Source: Cavenderia fasciculata (lineage: Eukaryota > Evosea > Eumycetozoa > Acytosteliales > Cavenderiaceae). Taken from it: DNA of 64,000 nucleotides. Location of the stretch: NCBI RefSeq assembly GCF_000203815.1, contig NW_004457637.1:372001-436000 (forward strand), written 5' to 3'. Below are positions 20,684-32,173 of this stretch, one piece after another. The first letter of the stretch is position 1; the number at the start of each line of letters is the position of its first letter. A model generated the notes under the pieces. That model was not told the DNA's origin. It searched no databases and saw nothing but the letters and a program-made list of their open reading frames with translations. The position numbers were made by a program, and so were the translations under genes.

Positions 20684-21008
20684 CCCCAGAACAAATTAAC
20701 TTTAATTCTTCTTGAGATAATCTTTATTTCTTGCTGGTCAATTAAAAAGTAAAATTAATAAAACTTTGTAACTTCTGAGTACTACTCTTCCCGATAGGAG
20801 AGAACAGGAAAAGAATTACTTTAAAAAAAAAAATGTCCTCTCCTCTCCCCAGAACAAATTAACTTTAATTCTTCTTGAGATAATCTTATTATTTCTTGCT
20901 GGTCAATTAAAAAGTATAATTAATAAAACTTTGTAACTTCTGAGTACTACTCTTCCCGATAGGAGAGAACAGGAAAAGAATTACTTTAAAAAAAAATGTC
21001 CTCCTCTG
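20684..21008 (+). repeat. Two tandem ~163-bp modules
   Basis: CCCCAGAACAAATTAACTTT begins at 20684 and again at 20847, and the copies remain nearly identical through AGGAGAGAACAGG and an A-run to a terminal GTCCTC(TC). They differ by few substitutions and A-run length. GTCCTCTCCTCTC also occurs beside the tRNA at about 19969. Tandem modules next to a reverse-transcriptase fragment resemble the repeated terminal modules of dictyostelid tRNA-targeted (TRE) elements. Confidence 0.8.
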
Positions 21009-21072
21009 TATTTATTTGTTTTGACTTAAGTAGAAGATGACGGCGAGTAGAGATACCAATTAATTAAACTGT

Positions 21073-21780
21073 TCAGTTCACTAATCTCATCGAAGATGGT
21101 TGGGAGATGGGGTCGCCTTGTTTTGTGCCCCTGTTGATGGCCAACTCTTTTGACAATCGGCCATTGACAGAGGCACGCACACGGGACCCTTTCAGGAGGT
21201 TGATGATGAGGTCTTTGAGGTTGGGGGGTAGACCAATGTGGATTAGCGTGTTTTCTATAGCCTTGTGCGATATCGAGTCGAACGCCTTTTGAAAGTCATA
21301 CAATGTAATGAATCCATTTTGGTTTGTTTTGTTGTTGTGGTCGATGACCTCATTGATATTCAGTATATTGTCGTGAATGTTTCTGTTAGGGACGAACCCT
21401 GTTTGGTTGGGGTTGATGATTGTGGAGTGGAATGACAGTAGACGATTGTTGATGATGATGATGACGACAACAGCTTGTAATCCGTGTTGAGGAGTGTGAT
21501 GGGACGCCTTTTGGCAATATCTTTTGGGTCCCCTTTTTCATCAATGATATGATTACACCATCCTTGAGTTCTTGGGGGACGGCTTGTGGGTTGTTGAGGA
21601 GTGTGTTGTAGTGGTTGAGGAGGAGGGGAGTGAACCTTTTTGTCTGGAGTTTGAAAAGTTCAAACGGCAATCCATCTTGTCCTGGTGCTGAGTTTCTTTT
21701 ACTTTGCTTGATCGCTCGCTTGATTTCTTCCTCGTTGAATGGCGAACCGAGGGCGTTGATTGTTTCGGGTTAGGGGTTAG
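21073..21780 (-). pseudogene. Non-LTR retrotransposon reverse transcriptase fragment
   Basis: Three overlapping frames on the minus strand together show PFNEEEIKRAI, APGQDGLPFELFK, KDGVIISLMKKG, AKRRPITLLN, TGFVPNRN, the motif A YDFQKAFDSI and the motif B GTKQGDPIS. These are consecutive blocks of a LINE-type reverse transcriptase. At least two frameshifts (near 21540 and 21460) break it. It is cut off upstream at a GGGTTAGGGGTTAGGG-like junction (about 21768-21783) and downstream just after motif B, so the catalytic motif C is missing. It lies on the upstream side of tRNA-Ile in the same orientation, consistent with a tRNA-gene-targeted family. Confidence 0.85.
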
Positions 21781-21924
21781 GGTCACCTCCCAAAAAAATT
21801 ATAGTGTCCATTCTCGCAAGAGCGTTGAAACCAACCCAGACCCCAGCGTTCGATAGACACCTATGTAAACTATGCCTCGAGGCGTACCCCGAAACCAACA
21901 TGACGAGCTATGAAGTTTGCTCAG

Positions 21925-21963
21925 TCTCGACCTTTGCATTCCATACTGTGATATAAGTATAAC
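21925..21963 (-). repeat. Truncated copy of the intron-containing tRNA-Ile
   Basis: These 39 bases match 19854-19892 of the tRNA-Ile gene with two substitutions. They cover variable loop, anticodon arm and intron only, with no acceptor or D arm. The intron is retained, so the copy came from DNA or from unspliced pre-tRNA. Confidence 0.8.
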
Positions 21964-22183
21964 TAATATATTTTAATAGAGTTGCTTGATCAGTGTAGGT
22001 ATAATCTTCTAAAGCATAAGGAATTGATATTTGGTTATGAATATGTGCAACACAATGGTACACTCCACCTAGAATTGCTTCTTTGAGTGTTTTAAATGAC
22101 GAAAAACAAAGAGATAACGAATAAAATGATTCTTGGAGTGATTTAAAAGAGATGGCTTGTGACCTATATCTATCCGATATCAC
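21964..22183 (-). pseudogene. Possible fragment of an unrecognised gene
   Basis: An open minus frame with coding-like composition (YRSQAISFKSLQESFYS, then IHNQISIPYALEDY) starts without an ATG and runs into the tRNA copy. It lies between retroelement debris and the POLA1 3' end. No family recognised. Confidence 0.3.
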
Positions 22184-22262
22184 GCTCCATGACCTTTATT
22201 GTCATTCATTCCTACTTTAATATATCGATCTATCTATCAATTTATTTAATTTAATTAATTAA

Positions 22263-25200
22263 TTATTTTTTCAACCAAGGTTTATTAGCAAGGAACAAAG
22301 ACTTTTCCATTTGCTCAGCGGGAACAAGCATATTAAAATTGTAACCAAAGTTGCTAATCTTTTCCAACACTGAACCAATCAACATTTCACAACATTTTAC
22401 CAATCTTCTATTCTCTAGTTCTTCGTCACTTTTCTTGTTTGAATGTTCCAAAACAAATACTTTTTTCATAAAATATAATTGTCTCAGTAATTTTTGACAA
22501 TTCATCTAGAAACAAAAAAATTAATAAACTATATATATATATTTCTATTTTTTTTTCAATTTTTTTACATACAATTTGAATTAATTTACCATTACAACTT
22601 CTAGTACATTTAAAAGATTTATCAGAATAATGTTTTGAAACATGACTACATTCAACACATTTCAAATTCCAATCTTGATGTTGTTTGATAAAACTTCTAG
22701 TTTGCATTGTCAATTGATTCAACAAGACAGCCAAACCAAATTGTTTTTGACAATGTTGACAAGTAGTACCAGATTCTATCACTTCTCTATCATCTTCTGG
22801 ACCCAAAGTAATTCTCTTTATACCAGAAAAGACTGTCATTTTACGACAAGATGGACAATTAAATTCTGGTTTTTCACAATCCTTGAATCTTGTATCTTCA
22901 ACTTGTTGTTGTTGTAAACGATTATCAAATCCTCCTTGATTTTGTTGATTTGACTTTGATTTGTATTTAATATTTGACATACCCAACCAACTAGCCAATT
23001 TTTGTTCTTCAATACCCAAAAGTTCAGTGATACGATAGGTTGGTGGTAGAATTTGTTGAGCAAGATACCAATCCAAATCAATTTGTTCAAATGATGTTAT
23101 ATCTGATGGATGAAGTGCACGTTTTGACCAAGATTCCAAATTACTATTATTATTACCATTTCCAAGAGTAATAACATATGGGATTGCATCACCTTGTTGA
23201 GCAATTAAACCTTTTCTTTTCATTTCCAAAGCAACATTTACATGTGGAGGATGTTCACCATCATTGTAAGCTTCTGGATTTGCAGATAATGTCTTTGTAA
23301 TAATAAATTGATCAATTGAAACAAGACCTTCATTTATATCTTTTCTAATTTGTTCCAAAAAAGATTTAATTTCTTCCAATAATTTACTACTTTCTTTTTC
23401 TTCTCCAGATAATAACATTTCCAATATTTTGTTACCAATAGTTTTTGTTAGATCACACCAATCACGACGAACAATATCCAAACCCTTATTTTGAATAACA
23501 GTTTTGAATGTATTGTCTGATAATTTTGTTTCAATCAGAGCAGCATATTTCTTCTTTTTCAATAATAATAATCTTTTAAAGACACCATCCAAACCAATTT
23601 CCATTACAGAATTTTTAAATTGATTATTAATTTTTGTTTTAATTTGACGACCAATATCTTGAGCTTCATTATAAGTAGATACACCAGTATAAACCATAAT
23701 AGAATCTGTATCACCATAGATAACACTATGATTCATTCTTTCAGTAATATCTGCCGATTTTTCCAAATTCTCTCTACCCTTGCGAGTAACCAATTCTGCC
23801 AATGGGAGAGCATAAAAACGAGAACTAGTAAAACCAAGACATCCATACATTGAATTGGCTACCAATTTGATTGCTTGTTGTTTGATATCAAGTTGTTGCT
23901 TGATGGTTGCGTCCTTTTCAACTTCCATCTTTTTTCTAACATCCTTTCTACGATTGACAAGATAATTTAATACCTGTGGTAAAATACCTTTTGCAACTGT
24001 ATTACTTGGTGGTACAGCCAATTCCCATCCTTTACTACCGAGTGATCGAGTACTTGTTGCAGGTTTATCAACTTCATCAACACCAGCAAATTTTGATTGA
24101 TCACCAAGATCCTTTTTAATACGAGGAATAGTTGTAAAGCAAACATTATACTCTTGAATAATAGATGGATAAAGTGAATTAAAATCCAACAATACAACAT
24201 ATTTATCATAATAGGCTCTTTTTGGTTCTAAAACCAAACCACCACTAAAAGCTGCCTTGGCACGTTTGTTTGATGCTGCCAAACTATCACGTCTTGATTG
24301 TTTATCTGGTAAAATATACTTTTTCTGATAGAAATTATGCAACAATAAATATTCTATACGTTCAGCTCTATTACCAGTCAGCGACTTGTTCCATAAATTT
24401 CCTGCCAAATTTGTCAATTGTTTTGTTAATGGTATCAACATTAATTTAAACATTAATTGTAATATTATATTACAATCATTTTCATTTAATTCAATTATTA
24501 AATTTATCCTAAAAATAGAAAAAAAAAGATATTAATATTTTTAATTATTTTCTATTATCTATTTTTACTTGCCTCTTTGAATTATTAAAATAACTATCAA
24601 CAGCTAAAAGATTAATTGATTGTTTTTCAATTTGTAATTGAGTTTTACTTAATTCTACGAGTGAATAATTTTTTTCTTTTTGAAGAAATTCTTTAGACAA
24701 GAGATAGGTATCACAGACAAGACGACCAATGAGGACTTGTTTTTCTTGATAGGAATTTTCAGCAGAACCAATACCACCAGACAATCTTGGAAATTGTGTA
24801 CGACGAAGTTTACCAAGATAACTCCAATTTTGAACTTTCAATTCCTTCATACGATGAATGATAACATCCAAATCATAACCAATGATATTGTGACCTGCCA
24901 ACATATCGGGGTCTACCGACATGATAGTATTGGCCAATTGAGTCAATACCAAACGTTCATTGTTTTGGACAGAAAGATTTTGACGACTTTGACCTTGTTG
25001 TTTAAAATCCATTGGTAATGTTTGACCAGTGAGTGGACGAATTGAAGTCATATACTTTACATTTTCACGTGCCGATTGAATAGTACCACCATCACAACTA
25101 ATATGTTCATTGACTACACTACTTATCATTAAAATTTCATTTGAATCCTTGGTAGATGTAGTCTTTACAGATAGAGCCATTACTACAATGGGTGGTGATG

Positions 25201-27195
25201 GTTGTGGTGCCAATTTTACCTTGTCAAATGGTGCAACATCTTTAAAACTTGGTACTCTTGCTTCAAAACGACAATATGATATTTTTTGTGAAACATCCAA
25301 AACTGGTTTAACATTTCTCAATACCATCCAACATGGTCCCATTATTCTTGTTTTTAATAAAAATAATTCCAATGGTGATGATGTTATACCATATCCACAT
25401 TTAAATGTTAATCCTTGAATATCATTTTTTAATGGTGCAACTAAAATAAAAAAGAAAAAGAAAAAGAAAAAGAAAAAGAAAAAGAAAAAGAAAAAGAAAA
25501 AGAGTAAATAAAAAAAATCATTATATTTTTTGTTTCCATTTTATACTGACAATTTGAAGGATAAGAAATTTTCCAAAGATTATCATATTTTGAAATATTT
25601 GTAGATTTGTTTTCTTCTTTATAATCAAAACAAATAGAACGAGAAACCTTTTTACAAGTCCAATTCTTAATCTTGTTGGCATCCATGATTGATTTAATTT
25701 CCTTTTCAATCATTTCATCGGTTGGTTGTATAGTGGTAGGTTCACCCTTGGCATCGACACAATAGGATCTTGGCAATAAAAATACATTTCTTTGCAGATT
25801 CTCTACTACAATACAACAACTAACAAACCTAGTTACAGTTCCTACTTGTTGTTTTACTTTACCAAATAAATAAATCTTTCCTACAAATGTTCCTTGTGTT
25901 TCTTCTTCTGCTGTCAAAAAAAAGAATTCTAATCCTTTTTGATTTTGAATTGTTATCATTGGTATACTTGAAACTAAAAAAAAATAGAAAAAAAGTAAAT
26001 TTAATATATTATCTTTTTTTTTCTTTTCTTTTGCTATTTTCTATTTACCATCTTTAACACAAAGGTTTTCAAATTCACCAATTGAAATGACAGAATCTTC
26101 TGCTTTTTTCCACCAATCATTTGTTGTTTTTGGTGATACCAATGAAATGGTTGGAGTTTTTGTCTGTAGTACAGGAGCAGAAGCAGTAAAAGTAACTGTT
26201 GGAACTTTTGGTTCATCTTCATTAAAATCAAATTCAAATGATTCTTCATCTTTTTCAAAATCTTCAAGATTTAAATCTTCATCATTCTTGATAGTTGTAG
26301 TTGTAGTTGTATTAGTAGAAGTTGTAGAGGTTGATTGTTCTTCCTTTTCTTTTTCTTTTTCCTTTTCAATTCTTTCTTGTTCTTCAAGAGCACGTTTTTG
26401 TTGTTCAATAAAATCAATATCCATTTCTTGATCTGGATTTTCTTGAAGATCTTTTAAATAAAGTTCCATCATATCATCATTGGTTTTACTCTTTGTCGTC
26501 GCTGTTGTTGTTGATTGATTTGATTTTTGCATTCTTTCTGCCAATGACTAAAAATAAATAAATAAAATGGTTAGATATATAGATGATTATTTGATTAAAA
26601 TTTAATTTACCATTGATGTCGATGAAGAAGTAGTATTACTACTACTACTACTACTACTACTAACAGTTTTGTTTAAAAATTGATCCATTCTATTTGCAAT
26701 TGGAACTACATCAACCTTTTTCTTTTTCTCTTTCTCTTCTTGTTTCTTTTCATCCTTTTTACTACTACTACTATTATCCTTTTTCTTTCTTTTTACAACC
26801 TTTGATGATGATTTTGATTCTTTTGCTTCTTCCCCAGAATAATCATCATCATCATCATTGTCATGATCCTCCTCACCATCACTTCTTTCTCTGTAACCAT
26901 ATTCATCATCATCTACAACAAAATCTCTAATCTTTCTCTTCTTTTCCAATTCCTCTTCAATATTTGTAATTGTATTCTTTTCTCCCTTTTCATCATCTGA
27001 TGATTCATTTAATTCTTCTTCTTCTTCTTCTTGAATCTAAATAATAAATAATAGTAGTATTAATAAATATAAATATATATCTTATTCATTATCTTTTTTA
27101 CATACTTGTTCAGATCTTTTTTCTTCACCAGATTTAGCTCTTCTAAGTGCTTGTAAAGAAGCAGCTGTCTTTTTAGCTCTTTGCTCTCTTGCCAT
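22263..27195 (-). CDS. POLA1: DNA polymerase alpha catalytic subunit
   Basis: Seven exons: 27195-27106, 27036-26611, 26547-26049, 25973-25551, 25440-24573, 24508-22573 and 22505-22263, 1322 aa in all. The N-terminus is acidic/basic low complexity with coiled-coil parts. The exonuclease-like domain has GPCWMVLRNV and DMLAGHNIIGYDL. The polymerase domain has YDKYVVLLDFNSLYPSI (motif A), KLVANSMYGCLGF (motif B), IYGDTDSIM (motif C) and GLDIVRRDWCDL. Two C-terminal zinc-binding Cys clusters follow (CPSC..CQHC; CVEC..CTRSC). With primase it starts every Okazaki fragment. The exon 5 donor is GC (AG|GCAAGT); a GT donor nearby gives the wrong phase. The exon 4 donor is a weaker GTCAGT. Confidence 0.95.
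25447..25503 (+). repeat. (AAAAAG)n microsatellite in a POLA1 intron
   Basis: About nine AAAAAG units. On the gene's strand this is TTTTTC repeats directly in front of the exon 5 acceptor, acting as an extended polypyrimidine tract. Confidence 0.85.
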
Positions 27196-27411
27196 AGCTT
27201 AAGTAGATAAACCTAGTTATAAACCTTATCTATCTATATAAAAAAACTCTCTAATAAAGATGGACAATGAAGAAAAAAAAGGAGGTAAATGTAAGAGTCT
27301 CTTTGGTTTTTTTTTAAAAATAATGGCGCCAAAATCAAAAAAAAAAAAATAGACAAATTTTTTTTTTTCAAACGTAATATTTATAATTAATTTGTTTATT
27401 TTGAATTTATT

Positions 27412-28151
27412 TTATCTACTACTAACAAGAGTGAATAAACCAGCACAAAGAGCAGTGAAACAAGCGGCGAGGGTAGCCCACCAACCACCTCCAGGCATCC
27501 AAGAGTATCCATCAGAGCTACCATAGATCTTGTCACACCAGGCGTCGTCTAGACAAAAGACGATATCGTCATCCAAAGCCTTTGGCATACCGAATAATGT
27601 GAAAAAGGAAACAAACAAGATGGCAATAGTGGCCATAGAACAACCGATACAAAGAATCTTCCAGATGATTGAACGACACAACTTTGGTGACAGTAAGAGA
27701 ATGAGTTGCAAGAGAGCAGTTCCAAGAGCCAAAGCGGCACCAATCACCAAGAATGATAGACATGTATTTAGAATCTTGGCAACATCATCAAATTCATTAG
27801 TAACATAAATTGGTTTGGTCGTTAAAAATAGTGGACAACTTGATGCATCAGAATAACTTTCTTTGGATTCCTAGAGAAATGAAGGAAATTAAAAAAAAAA
27901 TAGATTAAATAAGAATTTGATTGATGGATATACATTCTTATTTGATTGATTTACATGATCGATTTACATACCTCTTCACCGCCAACTACACATTGTACAT
28001 CTTTCCATCTAAAGTAAGTGACTGCTTCATCGATATTAGAAAGTCCAATTTCATATGACGATCTTTTGATTTGATACCATGGCAACGCAAATCCAATGAT
28101 ACAACCAACTAAAACTAAAACTTGCAATCCAATTCCAATTTTTAATTTCAT
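27412..28151 (-). CDS. Four-transmembrane protein of unknown function
   Basis: Exons 28151-27972 and 27870-27412 give 212 aa. Helix 1 is near the N-terminus (LVLVGCIIGFALPWY). An extracellular-type loop with WKDVQCVV and paired Cys follows, then helices around residues 88-115 and 120-143, a second loop with CLDDAWCDKIYG, and a final helix (WWATLAACFTALCAGLFTLV). The layout, one helix, large loop, then three helices, resembles claudin/PMP22-type tetraspans, but the diagnostic W-GLW-C-C pattern is not clear. Its 5' end lies about 0.75 kb from the LanC-like gene. No function proposed. Confidence 0.75.
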
Positions 28152-28909
28152 CTTTTCTTAAAATATATGTTGTAATTTTTTAAAATAAATATAAAGGGTG
28201 TTTGTTGTGTATAATACAATTAATTAATTAAATAAATAAATAAATAAAGATAGAGAGAGATAAACTTTTGATTAGATTATCTGTAGAGAGAGCGCTATGT
28301 GAATGATTTGATTTCAACAACGATGTTTTGGATGGATATTTAAAGGTTATTGTTTTGTCCAAAGGGAGTTTAATTAATTAACTCGCTCCTGTCTCGTTTC
28401 GTGGCTAAAAGGTACATTTTTTATTTGAAAACAGTGTCAACAATCAAACAAACCCCTACATAATGATCGTATAGGGGGGTACCCCTGCTGATCTAAACAT
28501 AAAGACAAAGGGACTAGATCTGGTCCTAGGACAACAATTTTGTTTAAGCTGTAACCATGGTGGTGCTATGCCGACAAGGAGCAGCTGCTTGAATCACTCC
28601 TTCTTTTTCATTGAACCCATCAGTTGAAAGAAAATTTATTTTTGTTTTTTTTTCATATTTATTTGAACCTTTTATTTTTGTTTGCATTGATCTAAAATAG
28701 TACACGACATCAATGTAGTATGCACAGAATGGAATGTACAGAGATCTCCTTTGTACGATCACGATCACCAATTCCGTGAAAGGAGTAAATAAAACAAATG
28801 ATGAAGTGAATTTCCTAACCTTTTTCATCATAATAAATAAGATAATCGATACTTAGTGATAATCGAAAAGTATTTTTCATCTTCAATGAAACCATTTGAT
28901 CATTAAGTG
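28152..28909. other. Divergent intergenic region with a palindromic GC patch
   Basis: Contains GGGGTACCCC (near 28474-28483) preceded by a CCCCTA...TAGGGG inverted repeat. A minus frame at 28544-28831 of 95 codons is open but has no recognisable similarity and is not called. Confidence 0.4.
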
Positions 28910-30418
28910 ATGATGCAAGGTAGATACATAGATAATCCTTTATTGGATAAAGTTGTTGTTGTTGATCATCACCAAATTACATTTCAATCATTACAATTAC
29001 TAGCAGAGACACAATTCATTGAATCATTTCAATCAATTGATAAACAATTATTAGTGAATCAACCAAATATAAAGTATGTAAGAAGAGAGAGAAGAATAAG
29101 TATAGTATACTACATCTATCAATCAAATATACTATAGTATACTTACTTTGTTCTTCATATTTTCAAAAAGAGATGATAATAGTATTTATACAGGTGCACC
29201 TGGATTATGTTTATTTTATTTAATTCAATATTTGGTACCTACAAGTTGTAAATATCCACAAACAGATTCATTAATTCAATCATTAAATCGTTGTAAAGAA
29301 TTATATAATCATTTAAACAATAACAAGAAAAAGACTAGTAGTAATAGTGAAAAAAAGAAAAGAATTACATTTCTTGAAGGTGAAAATGGTTTATTGACAA
29401 TTGGTATCATACTTGGTTCAATTGATTTAATTAATGATAATAATAATAATATAGATTTAAAAAATCAATGGTATGCATTTACATATATATAACACTTATC
29501 TATAATTATAATTATAACTAACCTTTGACATTATTTAGGATAAAATTATTAAATGAAATAATTATAGATAACTATAACTCTTTATTTGAATCATATCCAT
29601 TTGAATTATTATATGGAAAATGTGGATATATTCAAAATCTATTATTTATTAGAAAATATTGTTTTGATACTTTGGTATCAACTAATCAATTATTAAGGTT
29701 AGATAAATGTATTTATGATTTAGTTGATCATATTGTAGAACAAGGTAGATTATATTCAAAACAAAATTCAATATCTTCACCATTAATGTATGAATGGCAT
29801 CATTCACAATATTTGGGTGGTGTTCATGGTCTAGCTGGTATATTATACATTTTAATGAATTGTTTGGAATTGATTGATGATGAATCAGATAAAAAGTTAA
29901 ATATATCAAATGATATTAAAGGATCATTGGATTATTTAATGTCAACTAGATTGGAATCTGGTAATTTTCCAACTAGACCAGATAATACAAATGATCGTTT
30001 AGTTCAATTTTGCCATGGTGCTCCTGGTGTCATTCCAACATTATTAAAGGCACATTCCTTTTTCAAAGATTCAAAATATTTAGAGTGTGCCAAGATATCA
30101 TCAGATGTAATTTGGAAGTATGGATTATTAACCAAAGGTACAGGGTTATGTCATGGTATTTCTGGTAATGCTTATTCATTCCTTTTAATATACAAGGAAT
30201 CCAAAGATGAAAAGGATATTTCATATCTTTGGAAAACAATAGAATTTATTAAATTGGCAACCTCTCAATCAATTCTCAAACAACAATCACAACCTGATAA
30301 TCCATACTCTTTATTTGAAGGTTTAACTGGTCTTGCTTGGTTATTAAATGATTTAATTAATTTATTTAAATATAAACAATCATATTTAAATCAAATTCAT
30401 TTTCCAACTTTATTATAA
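28910..30418 (+). CDS. LanC-like protein (LANCL1/2 type)
   Basis: Exons 28910-29073, 29171-29470 and 29539-30418 give 447 aa. The seven-helix toroid family is recognised by GAPGLCLFYLI, GENGLLTIG, LYGKCGYIQNLL, GGVHGLAGILY and above all FCHGAPGV and GLCHGISGNAY, which carry the Cys, Cys and His that bind zinc, and by PYSLFEGLTGLAWLL. The DVIWKYGLLTKGTGLCHG segment matches animal LANCL1 closely. Animal LANCLs bind glutathione and add it to dehydroamino acids in damaged proteins. The bacterial relatives cyclise lanthipeptides, but no precursor or dehydratase gene is nearby, so the eukaryotic role is preferred. Confidence 0.92.
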
Positions 30419-30438
30419 ATAAATCTAGATTATTACTT

Positions 30439-31860
30439 TTAATTGTCTGTTGATTTTTGTTTTTTTAATTGTTGTTCTTCTTCTTCTTGTTGTTGTTCAC
30501 CTTTTGTTTCCAAAGCTTGTGTTTGGAGGTGTATTTTCTTTTCCATTTCTTTTTCTTTTAAAAAGTGATTACAAAAATCACTCAACATCCATTTATAAGG
30601 TTCACTATGTTTTCTATGATTGACCAATGTTGAATCTTTTTGTGATGTTTCATAAATTGACATACTTCTAATTATTGTTTCTGGTAATACTATTATTTCT
30701 TCTTTCTCTTTTTCTTTTACTTCTTCTTTCTTTTCTTCCTCTTTTACTTCTTCCTTTTCATCTTTTTCTTCTACCTTTTCATTTTCTTTTTTGATTAATT
30801 TAAAAGTATACATTTTTCTAATAATTTTACTACCAGGACAATCTGTAACATCAATTCTTTCCAAACAATGAAAACCATGTTTAATGGCAGCCTCTTCCAA
30901 TTCTTGTGATGGATGAGGAACAGAAACAATAGTATTAAAGATACTTTGTTCCGATCTTAATAGTCGTTTAACATTTTCAACCAATTCATCCATTGTTAGA
31001 GTATGAGTGTGACGAGCTATTCTTCTATTGGTTGGCATATTTGATACAAAATGATCAATTTTAACATCGGTTGGGAAATAGGGTGGAGCACTAATGATTA
31101 GATCGTATTTACCATCGTTTGGTACCGATAAAACATTTGAATCTTTAGTCTTTTCCAAATTATTTTTCTCCAATTCAACGGTTTTTGTAGTGTCTGGCAT
31201 AAATTGTTGAATAGGAGTATGAAATAGATAAATATTCTTTGCCCAATTTTCTTCTTCCTTGTCATCGACCGATGAATATTCATCAGATTTTAACTTTTCC
31301 TGTTGTTGTTGATAGATATTGTCGACGTTGATCGATGCTTGTTTAATGGCAGACTCATCGATATCGATAGAGTTTACAAGCGAATGTTTGAATCTATCGG
31401 CCAACATTATAGACAAAACACCAGAGCCAGTACCAATATCCAAAATCTCTCTTGGCCATTGTTCGCCTGGTTCATCAACATGTTGTCTAATATTATTTAA
31501 ACCAATATTATAATCATATGTCTTATTACTCCAAACTAATTCATCCAACTTATTATTTGCAGTTTCACTATTATCAATATTGGTTTGTTTAAATTTAGCT
31601 ATAGATGTATATCCAACTACTAATAATGCATCCGTACCAACTTTTTGTCCTGAATGTTCTAAATATAAAAACAAAGTATAAATAAAACTTATATAATAGA
31701 TATCATATTGTATTTATATACCTTGATGAATTGAATAATTCTTAAATGTAAATACACCTTTATTTCTTTTTCTCTTTGTTGTTGTTGTAGTTGTTGTATT
31801 ACTTATTGTTTCATCAACGGTCGTTGTTGATGATGATGGTTCAGATAGATGAGTACTCAT
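30439..31860 (-). CDS. TrmN6-like (bacterial tRNA1Val A37 N6) methyltransferase homologue
   Basis: Exons 31860-31722 and 31658-30439 give 452 aa. After a Thr/Ser-rich start comes GVFTFKNYSIHQ, then KVGTDALLV, the SAM-binding ILDIGTGSGVLSIMLADR, an acidic IDIDESA, and DLIISAPPYFP at the catalytic position. Order and spacing match bacterial TrmN6/YfiC (FTFKQF..., KVGTDG..., DIGTGTG, NPPY). Here the Asn of NPPY is replaced by Ala (codon 31087-31089), which should weaken or alter amino-N methylation. The last ~130 residues are a Glu/Lys-rich extension absent from bacteria. The gene is convergent with the LANCL gene, 20 bases between stops. Bacterial origin by transfer is plausible but not tested. 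Confidence 0.75.
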
Positions 31861-32173
31861 CTTTCTCTCTTAAGTTGTTTAATATATAGATATATAAATA
31901 AATGTTATAAAACACAGATAGATATATGTAAAATGACTATGACGGTTGAACCCGATCGTCTTTATTTTTTTTGATGGTGTTTTTAAAAAAAAAAGAACAA
32001 CAGTGGTAAAAAAACAACTTTTATGTGTTTCTATATTTTATTCATCAGAGAGTAGTAAAAAACATGTTAACAACACACAAACCATCATCATCATATATAT
32101 ATAATCATCATACCACTACTACTACTTCTACTATTATTATCTTTTAGATATACATACTTGTCTTTTTTAAAAA
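31861..32173. promoter_or_regulatory. Divergent promoter region
   Basis: AT-rich with A-runs and ATC/ACT microsatellites, between divergent start codons at 31860 and 32174. No further motif called. Confidence 0.45.

Noticed and set aside
25501-25550. GTATAA at about 25546 as the exon 4 donor in POLA1
   Set aside because: It gives the wrong phase and an immediate stop in exon 5; GTCAGT at 25550 keeps the frame.
28544-28831. 95-codon minus frame between divergent genes
   Set aside because: Composition is not clearly coding, no homologue or splice support.
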